Assembly (NCBI RefSeq): GCF_002159335.1
Contig: NZ_NFHP01000001.1
Location: 1 to 64,000 of the forward strand
Length of the DNA stretch: 64,000 nucleotides
Source: Collinsella sp. An7
GTDB taxonomy: Bacteria > Actinomycetota > Coriobacteriia > Coriobacteriales > Coriobacteriaceae
Direction: 5' to 3'
Position 1 is the first letter of the stretch; every line of letters begins with the position of its first letter. Below the pieces are notes generated by a model that saw nothing but the letters and a program-made list of their open reading frames with translations, did not search any database and was not told the origin of the DNA. Shown one piece after another: positions 1 through 9,515 of this stretch. Both the position numbers and the translations under genes were made by a program.

Positions 1-256
1 GGGCACCCGGGCGGCGCCCCCTCCTGAGGAAAGGCTATTCGGTTGGGGCCGGTACCGCGTGCGCGGAACGCCGGTACTCGGTAGGCGGAACAGCGGTACT
101 ATTTACGCGTGCTAGACAGTTTTGCCTGTTTGGCGTGGTCCCATTACCACTTGCATAAAACGTCGAGGTTTGGTGAGTCTCTGCTCAAGCTGGACTGATA
201 GTGAACGCCGATACATAGTGTCTCCTAGGGTGATAGTCGTTCCTACTAAAAATAAT
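1..256. other. Non-coding left edge of the window
   Basis: No convincing gene is seen on either strand in this stretch. Its first part is GC-rich and the last part turns AT-rich toward the direct repeats at 257-296. It may be the promoter region of the Bax-inhibitor-like gene downstream or the end of a gene lying outside the window. Confidence 0.4.
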
Positions 257-296
257 AGATATATCTATCAATTTTGAAAGATATAGCTATCAATTT
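257..296. promoter_or_regulatory. AT-rich tandem direct repeat, possible operator
   Basis: Two 18-bp copies (257-274 and 279-296) begin AGATATA and end CTATCAATTT. They differ at one base and are spaced 22 bp start to start. Each carries an imperfect GATA...TATC dyad. Two AT-rich copies on nearly the same helix face in a GC-rich genome suggest a regulator site or promoter region for the gene starting at 581. No cognate regulator can be named. Confidence 0.4.
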
Positions 297-374
297 ATGG
301 TTGCGCGGCCTGATGCTCCGGTCGGGCTCGGTTGCGGCGATGTGGTTTTGCAGGCAGATCGAGGGCATGCTCGG

Positions 375-476
375 CTGAGAATATGGGGACGGGTGCGTTT
401 TTTCACTTTTGGGAATATGGTGCCGGGCCCCATGTTCCCAAAAGTGAGAAAAACGCACCCGTCCCCATATTCTCAG
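375..476. repeat. Long GGGGAC-type hairpin element
   Basis: A near-perfect inverted repeat has a left arm at 375-420 and a right arm at 430-476 around a 9-nt loop. The arms contain GGGGACGGGTGCG and its complement, with very few mismatches over about 46 bp. It is the longest member of the dispersed GGGGAC hairpin family in this window. It lies about 100 bp upstream of the start at 581. It could act as a terminator-like or REP-like structure. Confidence 0.8.
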
Positions 477-580
477 TTCGCATGGGCAGGCGCCATTTGG
501 GTACCATAGGGAGACGTTTGGTGCGTTTTGCCGCGCGTGCCCGAGTACCCGACCCACGCGGCGCACATAAGGAGGCTCAC

Positions 581-1282
581 ATGAACGAGCTCGAACAGTA
601 CGAATCTCCCATCTATACCGGCGAGTCGCAAGGTCCCGCCCCTCGACTCATCTCGCGCCGGCTCTACAACGCCGTGCTCGCGGGTCTGGTGCTCCTCTCC
701 TTCGTGGTGATGGGTGCCTGCTCGCAGATGACCTCGACGCTCGACTTCTGGCTTTTCGTCAACCGCAACCCCATGATGTTTACCCTGCTCACGCTGGTGG
801 GGTCCATCGGCGGTATGGTGGCGATGACCATCGGTCGGGCGCGCGAGAGCCTGACCATCGGCATGATCGGCTACACGCTTTTTACGCTGACCTTTGGCTT
901 TACCACCTCGATGGTGCTGAGCATGTACTCGCTCGAGACCATCTCGACCGCCTTTACCGCAACGGCGGGCATCATGATCGTCTTTGGCGTGGCGGGCCTG
1001 GCCTTCCCGCGGTTCTTTGAGCGCGTGGTGGGCGTGTGCGCGCTGGGGCTCTTTGCGGTGATCGCGGTGGAACTCATCCTCATGCTGCTCGGTGTGCAGC
1101 AGACGGCGACCGACCTCGTGGTCATCGTGCTCTTCTGCGGCTTTATCGGCTACGACGTGCACCGCGCGGCCACGGCCGTGCCCACGCTCACCAACGCCGT
1201 GTGGTACGCCATTGAGCTTTACCTCGACATCATCAACGTGTTCCTGCGCCTGCTGTCGATCTTTGGCCGCAACGACCAGTAA
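581..1282 (+). CDS. Bax inhibitor-1/YccA-like integral membrane protein
   Basis: A 233-residue, strongly hydrophobic protein with about seven membrane segments beginning near residue 30. The C-terminus ELYLDIINVFLRLLSIFGR matches the closing signature of the Bax inhibitor-1/YccA (UPF0005) family, which usually reads LYLDFINLFL. Family members are multi-pass proteins of about 230 residues, linked in various organisms to calcium leak or to FtsH-linked proteolysis; the role here is unknown. The ATG at 581 is chosen because AGGAGG stands seven bases upstream. A longer in-frame reading would translate the hairpin at 375-476, so I rejected it. The gene converges with the RpiR gene across a terminator. 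Confidence 0.85.
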   Translation: MNELEQYESPIYTGESQGPAPRLISRRLYNAVLAGLVLLSFVVMGACSQMTSTLDFWLFVNRNPMMFTLLTLVGSIGGMVAMTIGRARESLTIGMIGYTLFTLTFGFTTSMVLSMYSLETISTAFTATAGIMIVFGVAGLAFPRFFERVVGVCALGLFAVIAVELILMLLGVQQTATDLVVIVLFCGFIGYDVHRAATAVPTLTNAVWYAIELYLDIINVFLRLLSIFGRNDQ

Positions 1283-1322
1283 CGCGTGAAGGGGTGGTTC
1301 GACCCCTAAATGTGTACGCGAG

Positions 1323-1357
1323 AAAGCCCGTCGGAGTGCTCCTCCGGCGGGCTTTTT
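1323..1357. terminator. Bidirectional intrinsic terminator
   Basis: A stem of AAAGCCCG-CGGAG pairs with CTCCG-CGGGCTTT around a short loop. It has a T run on the plus side and an A run on the other, so it can serve both the membrane gene ending at 1282 and the RpiR gene ending at 1400. Confidence 0.85.
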
Positions 1358-1399
1358 GCGTGGTGGCGTTCCGGGCTAGGCCTGTCCGACGCACCCTCG

Positions 1400-2353
1400 C
1401 TACCGCAGGCGCTGCAGCAGCTCGAGGGTCGTGCCGTCGTCGGCCGGGGCGCTCTCTCCGGGGCCGAGCGGGCTCTGTGCCACAAAGCCTGTTGTGCCGT
1501 GATCGTCCACGCGGCCCGAGTAGGGGAGCGTCCGCTCCAAAAACGCAAGGCTCTCGTCGTAGCGCTGCGCAACGTACACGCTAAAGAGGGTGTCGAGCGC
1601 GTACTGCACGGCAATGTGACTCGCAAACTGGGCGATTCGGTTGCGCAGGCTCTCGCGGTCGCTCACGGTAAGGTACGCGTCGAGCCCGGGGTGCAGCCGT
1701 GCGGCGTGTGGCGTGCCGATGAGCACCACCGGGCAGCCGCGTTCGCGCAACAGCGGCGCGTGCGTGCCGATGGTCGGCGCAAAGCCCGAGTACGAGATCA
1801 TGATCGCCAGGTGCCGCGCGTTGGAGGCGAGCGCGGTGCGGTTCTGCCGCTCGACCGATTCGTGGCAGGTGGCAAACTTGCCCACCGAGAGCAGGCGGTC
1901 GCAGAACATGTTGGCGGGGTGCAGGTTGTGCGAGGAGGTGTAGATGTCGACGACCTCCGCTCGGGCGATGAGCCCGGCCGCGCGGTCGACCTCCTGCGCA
2001 TCGAGCATCTCGCGCGTCTCGCGGAGCGTCGCCTCGTAGACGAGCTCCATCCTGGGCGCCACGGTCTTGGCGGTCTCGCCGGCCGAGAAGGGGAAGTTGA
2101 TATCAACCGCCTCGGGCGCCTCGGCCCGTGTTGCGGAGGCGCGGGCGAGCTCGACCTTGAGTTCCTTGAACCCCTCGAGGCCGAGCTTGCGGCAGAGGCG
2201 GTGGATGCTCGCGATAGAGGTGGACGTGGCGCGTGCAAGCTCCTTGATGGTGTAGCCCTGCACGCTCTCGCCGAGGCTGAGCACCGTGTTGGCGAGGTGC
2301 TGCTCGGTGGGGGTGAGGTCGCGCGCTCCGCGAATGCGGTAGACGATGTCCAT
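1400..2353 (-). CDS. RpiR/MurR-family transcriptional regulator (HTH + SIS)
   Basis: A 317-residue protein. The N-terminal 75 residues form the HTH_6 domain (GYTIKELARATSTSIASIHRLCRKLG). The C-terminal half is a SIS sugar-isomerase fold that in this family senses phosphosugars. The start at 2353 is chosen because GAAGGGA precedes it at normal spacing; an upstream ATG at 2386 has no such site. It is transcribed away from the 6-phospho-beta-glucosidase gene at 2738, sharing a 384-bp promoter region with a candidate dyad. The likely role is control of the beta-glucoside locus in response to a sugar phosphate, an inference from position and family. Confidence 0.9.
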   Translation of the reverse strand: MDIVYRIRGARDLTPTEQHLANTVLSLGESVQGYTIKELARATSTSIASIHRLCRKLGLEGFKELKVELARASATRAEAPEAVDINFPFSAGETAKTVAPRMELVYEATLRETREMLDAQEVDRAAGLIARAEVVDIYTSSHNLHPANMFCDRLLSVGKFATCHESVERQNRTALASNARHLAIMISYSGFAPTIGTHAPLLRERGCPVVLIGTPHAARLHPGLDAYLTVSDRESLRNRIAQFASHIAVQYALDTLFSVYVAQRYDESLAFLERTLPYSGRVDDHGTTGFVAQSPLGPGESAPADDGTTLELLQRLR

Positions 2354-2560
2354 GGTCCGTCCCTTCTGGTGGATGGCTCGGTGCATGCGGGGGCGTCCGC
2401 TGGTCGGCTGCCCCGGGCGCGCCGCCTGCCGTCAGTCGTCCCGCGCCCCGCTCGGCGCTCCTGGCGCGACGCTCGCCTGCCACCCGGCGCTCGCGCCCGC
2501 CGCGTCCGACTGCACCGGCTCCACCGCTCGGCACCGCGCCCTTCTTTAAAAGTGTCAAAA

Positions 2561-2580
2561 CGTATCAGCGACATGATACG
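2561..2580. promoter_or_regulatory. Candidate RpiR operator dyad
   Basis: CGTATC (2561-2566) and GATACG (2575-2580) form a perfect 6-bp inverted repeat spaced by 8 bp. It lies between the divergent rpiR-like gene and the GH1 gene, directly after an AT-rich patch around 2545. The rest of this 384-bp gap shows no gene. Assignment to the RpiR protein is by position only. Confidence 0.4.
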
Positions 2581-2668
2581 CCGCAGGTTGCCGGCTGAAA
2601 AGAAGTATCCGCTTGGGCTCTTTGCCTTGAGCGTGTCCGGACGAGGGGGCATACTCAGAATCGTTTAG

Positions 2669-4180
<1,512 letters not shown>

Positions 4181-4204
4181 GGCTTCTGACCTGAGCGGGT
4201 CGCT

Positions 4205-4287
4205 GTAGCGCACCACCTTGCCCCTCAATCGTCAGGTACGGTGCGGAGGCCTATGCCCTCCTCTTTCAGGGCAATCTGGCGCACTAC
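4205..4287. repeat. Interrupted inverted repeat between GH1 and HAD genes
   Basis: An 18-nt left arm (4205-4222, GTAGCGCACCACCTTGCC) is largely complementary to 4270-4287, with a loop of about 47 nt. A related third copy of the GGCAATCTG-GGCAC string appears near 4340. It fits the general pattern of palindromic intergenic elements in this window but is not clearly a member of the GGGGAC family. Confidence 0.4.
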
Positions 4288-4428
4288 GGCGGCCCGTCTC
4301 CGTGGTAGCTATGAGTTCCACGCCTGCGGCTTTCGCGGCAATCTGCGGCACTTGGGAAAGCCGTACCCCCTGCTTGGGGCGTCATGACGGCGCAGCTCGC
4401 CTACCAATCGACCCTGAAAGGAAGGGCC

Positions 4429-5277
4429 ATGTCTGACCACAAGATCGTCTTCCTCGACGTGGACGGCACGATCACCGACTACGAGAACAACGTCCCTGAG
4501 TCGGCCAAGCGCGCCATCAAGCTCGCGCGCGAGCGCGGCCACCGCGTCTACATGTGCACCGGCCGCAGCAAGGCCGAGAACCCGCCCGAGATCTGGGAGA
4601 TCGGCTTCGACGGTATGATCGGCGGCAACGGCTGCTACGTCGAGGACCACGACCACGTGGTGATGCACCAGCTCATCACCCTCGAGCAGTGCCGTCATAT
4701 CGTCGACTGGCTCCACGGCCGCGGGTTGGAGTTCTACCTCGAGTCCAACAACGGGCTCTTTGCGAGCGAGCACTTCCGCGAGGCCTCCCAGAAGGTCATG
4801 GTCGAGTACGCCAAGGGCAAGGGCGCAAGCGAGGAGGAGGCCGAGAAGTCGGCCCACGCGTTCTCTGACGTGCTCATCTACGGCGGCGAGCTCTACCGCG
4901 ACGACCTCAACAAGGTGAGCTTCATCCTCTCGAGCTACCAGGACCATCTCGACTCCATCGAGGAGTTTCCCGATCTGGTGGCCAACACCTGGGGTGGCAA
5001 GGGCGAGCATGCGCTCTTTGGCGACCTCGGCGTGAAGGGCATCGACAAGGCGCACGCTGTGCGCGTGCTCGTGGACTACCTCAAGGCCGATATGGCCGAC
5101 ACCATCGCCGTGGGCGATGCCAAGATCGACATCCCCATGTTCGAGTGCTGCGCGCAGAGCGTGTGCATGGGTTCGGGCGGCGACGAGGCCAAGGCCGCGG
5201 CCGACTGGGTGACGACCGACGTGGACGCCGACGGCATGTGGAACGCCTTCGTGCACCTGGGGCTCATCGAGGGCTAA
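4429..5277 (+). CDS. Cof-type HAD-superfamily phosphatase
   Basis: A 282-residue protein. Motif I is FLDVDGTITD near the N-terminus, with both catalytic aspartates. Motif IV is VGDAKIDIPMFE near residue 230. The cap lies between them, as in the Cof/YidA subfamily of sugar-phosphate and nucleotide phosphatases, and length is typical. The ATG at 4429 follows AAAGGAAGG. It sits 248 bp downstream of the GH1 gene in the same direction and precedes the PTS remnant. A role in relieving phosphosugar build-up during beta-glucoside use is plausible but not shown. Substrate is unknown. Confidence 0.88.
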   Translation: MSDHKIVFLDVDGTITDYENNVPESAKRAIKLARERGHRVYMCTGRSKAENPPEIWEIGFDGMIGGNGCYVEDHDHVVMHQLITLEQCRHIVDWLHGRGLEFYLESNNGLFASEHFREASQKVMVEYAKGKGASEEEAEKSAHAFSDVLIYGGELYRDDLNKVSFILSSYQDHLDSIEEFPDLVANTWGGKGEHALFGDLGVKGIDKAHAVRVLVDYLKADMADTIAVGDAKIDIPMFECCAQSVCMGSGGDEAKAAADWVTTDVDADGMWNAFVHLGLIEG

Positions 5278-5387
5278 TGACGTTACGCGGGGTGGCATGC
5301 CTGCCCCGCGTTGAGCTGGGCAGCGTGGTTGCCCCGCGCCATGCGGGGCGGTACGCCCGCTCCAATAATATCGACTCCCCTTTTCCG

Positions 5388-5430
5388 GGCAGGGGCGGGC
5401 AGGCGTGTGACCCGCCCCTGCCGTATTTGA
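5388..5430 (+). terminator. Probable intrinsic terminator after the HAD gene
   Basis: GGCAGGGGCGGG (5388-5399) pairs perfectly with CCCGCCCCTGCC (5411-5422), with an 11-nt loop. Only a weak T-rich tract follows, so efficiency is uncertain. Confidence 0.55.
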
Positions 5431-5516
5431 GGCGCGCGGTCCACAACGGCTCTAGGGGTGTTCTGGGTCACCGGAACCCGGTTGGGGCCTGTTTGCCTCG
5501 CCGTGCATTTGCCCCT

Positions 5517-5999
5517 ATACTGCCGCCGCCGGCATCATGAAGGGCCTGCTTGCGCTCGCCACGCAGATCTGGCCCGCCTTTGCGACCGACGGCGCCTAGA
5601 CCGTGCTCTACACGGTGGCCGACGGCATGTTCTACTTCCTGCCAATCGTGCTTGCCATCACCGCGTCGCGCAAGTTCAAGCTGAGCGAGTTCAGGGGCCT
5701 CGCCATCGGCCTGGCGCTCGTGTACCCCACCATGGTCTCGCTTACCGGCGGTGAGATCATCGGCAGCGTCGACCTTGGGTTCTTTGGCACCTTCCAGTGG
5801 TACGCGACGTTCTTCGGCATTCCCAATGTCTAGCGGCCTGGGCGTGTTTAGCTGGCTCAACTACATCGACCCGGGTGTGCTCGGCAACGGCATGACCCAC
5901 ATGTGGATCGCCATCGCTGCTTCGCTCATCGTGGCGGTGCTTGGCTTTGTGGTCGAGTTTGCGACCTACAACCCCGAGAAGGAGCACGCTGCGGCGTAA
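5517..5999 (+). pseudogene. Decayed PTS beta-glucoside EIIC gene
   Basis: Frame 1 reads an EIIC-like core: GIMKGLLALATQIWPAF, then an in-frame TAG at 5597-5599, then YTVADGMFYFLPIVLAI and a stretch ending at 5833. A different frame then supplies a typical EIIC C-terminus (GVFSWLNYIDPG, a last membrane helix, NPEKEHA). The N-terminal EIIB part and much of the middle are absent, so this is a remnant with a nonsense codon, at least one frameshift and an internal deletion. Its place among the GH1, ROK and HAD genes says it was the permease of this locus. Loss implies uptake by another transporter. Confidence 0.8.
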
Positions 6000-6039
6000 G
6001 CGGCAGAGGGGGCTTGGCTTCAATCTGTCAAACGGCGTG

Positions 6040-6080
6040 GGGCCGGGAGCGGATGGTATGCCGCTCTCGGCCCTTTTTGA
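6040..6080 (+). terminator. Intrinsic terminator after the PTS remnant
   Basis: GGGCCGGGAGCGG pairs with CCGCTCTCGGCCC across an 8-nt loop and is followed by TTTTT. It is preserved although the gene upstream is dead. Confidence 0.8.
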
Positions 6081-6093
6081 GTTCGAGTCTTAC

Positions 6094-6208
6094 GTGAGAG
6101 CCTAAATCGCGATTTGCCGAGTGGCCGTCTTTTCGTTGCGATAAAACCCCAGTTGGCGAAAGGCCAAACCAAGGGCCTACTCGGCACGTTGCGTATTTAG
6201 GCTCTCAC
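6094..6208. repeat. Inverted-repeat element, GTGAGAGC family, copy 1
   Basis: Perfect 14-bp terminal arms (6094-6107 GTGAGAGCCTAAAT, 6195-6208 its complement) enclose 87 bp. A second internal stem is formed by GCCGAGTGGCC and its near complement. The ends and flanks (CTTAC before, TTAGG after) match a second element at 20436-20560, while the inner arm bases differ but stay complementary. No ORF is inside. It could be a MITE-like DNA element or a structured RNA. Confidence 0.7.
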
Positions 6209-6380
6209 TTAGGCATCGAACTTTTGTGGGAGGCAGATGAGACCGAGGCGAATCGTCCGCCTCTCGGCGACCGTTCGCCCGATTCGCCTGTTGTCCTCGC
6301 GCAGAATCATCCCTTGGGGTGGTATACCAATCGCATGGTATGCGCACGGGGCGAGGTGCCCCGCAACGAGAGGAGTCTAG

Positions 6381-7310
6381 ATGAACGTCGCAACGTTTGA
6401 TGTGGGAGGCACGTCGGTCAAGTATTGCCTCATGCGCGATGGCGAGATGGAGGCCGCGGGCAAGGTCCCCACGCCCCAGGGGTCGGACGCCACACGGGAG
6501 CAGTTTTTGCAGGCGCTCGACGGGGTGATCGCCGAGTTGCGCGAGCAGGCGGGCGGCCAGCTCGACGGCGTGGCCATGTCGCTCCCGGGCACCATCGACG
6601 TCGACCGCCGCTACATTAAGACGGGCGGTGCGCTCCTCTACAACTACAACGTCGATGCCAACGAATGGGTCGAGCGCTGGGGCCTGCCGGTCGAGGTCGA
6701 GAACGATGCGCGCTGCGCCACCATTGCCGAGTACGACCTCGGCAACCTCCAGGGCGCCAAGACCGGCGTGGTGCTGGCGTTTGGCACGGGCATCGGCGGC
6801 GGCATCATCATCAACGGCGAGGTCTACAAGGGCGTGCACCTCTACGCGGGCGAGGTCTCGATGATTTACATCACCACGCCGCCCAAGACCCAGGAGCTGG
6901 TGAGCGGCGCGTCGTTCTCCGACCAGTGCAGCTCGGTTTCACTCTCGCGCCTTATGGCCGAGGCTAAGGGAATGGAGTCGTGCTCGGGCGAGGAGGCGCT
7001 CGCGCTCATCAAGGCGGGCGACGAGGTGGCCTGCGGGGTCTTTGACCGCTACCTCGACCACCTTGCGCGCGAGATTCACAACATCCAGTGCCTGCTCGAC
7101 CCGGACAAGATTTGCCTGGGCGGCGGCATTAGCCAGGACGCCTTCTTTGTGGAGAGCGTGCGCGAGGCCGTGCGCGCCTTTAACGAGGACCTGCTGCCGT
7201 TTGACTTCCCCATGCCCGAGATTGTGGCTTGCAAGTTCTTTAACGACGCAAACCTCGTGGGCGCCTACCGTCACTTTGTGCGCATGCAGGAAAAACGCGC
7301 GAACGACTGA
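6381..7310 (+). CDS. ROK-family sugar kinase, probable beta-glucoside kinase
   Basis: A 309-residue ROK protein. The N-terminal phosphate-binding loop reads DVGGTSVKYCLM, the sugar-site segment VENDARCATIAE carries the presumed catalytic Asp at about residue 109, and AFGTGIGGGIIING is the second ATP-site motif. The usual ROK zinc cluster (CxCGxxGC) is missing, as in beta-glucoside kinases of the BglK type rather than glucokinases. Phosphorylating beta-glucosides would feed the two 6-phospho-beta-glucosidases here and could replace the lost PTS step. That link is inferred from neighbours. The ATG follows GAGAGGAG. Confidence 0.82.
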   Translation: MNVATFDVGGTSVKYCLMRDGEMEAAGKVPTPQGSDATREQFLQALDGVIAELREQAGGQLDGVAMSLPGTIDVDRRYIKTGGALLYNYNVDANEWVERWGLPVEVENDARCATIAEYDLGNLQGAKTGVVLAFGTGIGGGIIINGEVYKGVHLYAGEVSMIYITTPPKTQELVSGASFSDQCSSVSLSRLMAEAKGMESCSGEEALALIKAGDEVACGVFDRYLDHLAREIHNIQCLLDPDKICLGGGISQDAFFVESVREAVRAFNEDLLPFDFPMPEIVACKFFNDANLVGAYRHFVRMQEKRAND

Positions 7311-7393
7311 CGCTTCTGCCGTGGCGGCGCGGGCTGCAGAAGGCTGCCGCGACCGGCGCCTCTACCTCGTGTCCGATTCCATCTGCTAGCCCA

Positions 7394-7475
7394 TGTCCAA
7401 CCCTATCTAGTAGAAGGAACTAGTCGATTTCATCCCGATTTCTGACTGAGTCCTTCTACTAGATAGATTCGGACA
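7394..7475. repeat. 25-bp inverted repeat downstream of the ROK gene
   Basis: The left arm 7394-7418 (TGTCCAACCCTATCTAGTAG, then AAGGA) is complementary to 7451-7475 with 2-3 mismatches; the loop is 32 nt. It lies about 84 bp after the kinase stop. It lacks a T run, so it is more likely a dispersed palindromic element than a terminator. Confidence 0.7.
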
Positions 7476-7606
7476 GCCCAGGCTGGTGCAGGGCGGCGGA
7501 GGGGGGCGGCCGGGCGCAGCATGGAACGGCGTGAGACGAAGAGGCCTGTGGTGAGGGCGCCTGCGTGCGGTGTGGGGCCGTAGCAAGAACACCCTGACGC
7601 GGCGGT

Positions 7607-7641
7607 GGGGCGGTGAAGCAGCGGAGCTGCGCCACCGCCCC
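7607..7641. repeat. GC-rich perfect hairpin
   Basis: GGGGCGGTG pairs with CACCGCCCC, and an inner CAGC-GGA-GCTG stem continues it. It lies in the 618-bp gap between the ROK kinase and the second GH1 gene, which holds three separate hairpins and no credible gene. Confidence 0.6.
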
Positions 7642-7661
7642 GACCCCTTACCGACCACTAA

Positions 7662-9383
<1,722 letters not shown>

Positions 9384-9399
9384 GCTCTGCGCGCAACCA

Positions 9400-9454
9400 T
9401 GACAATGGGGACAGGTTATTTTGTCACGCGACAAAAACCTGTCCCCATTGTTAC
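9400..9454. repeat. GGGGAC hairpin, TGACAA-arm subtype
   Basis: TGACAATGGGGACAGGTT pairs with its complement ending at 9454, with an inner TTTTGTC/GACAAAA stem and a 4-nt loop. The same subtype recurs at 11956-12015, so the pair brackets the acyltransferase gene. It could also terminate the GH1 transcript. Confidence 0.8.
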
Positions 9455-9515
9455 ACGGCGGTTGAGGCGGTGGTGCTGTCCGCGCGGGTAGATACAATAC
9501 AGAGACCGTACCAAC

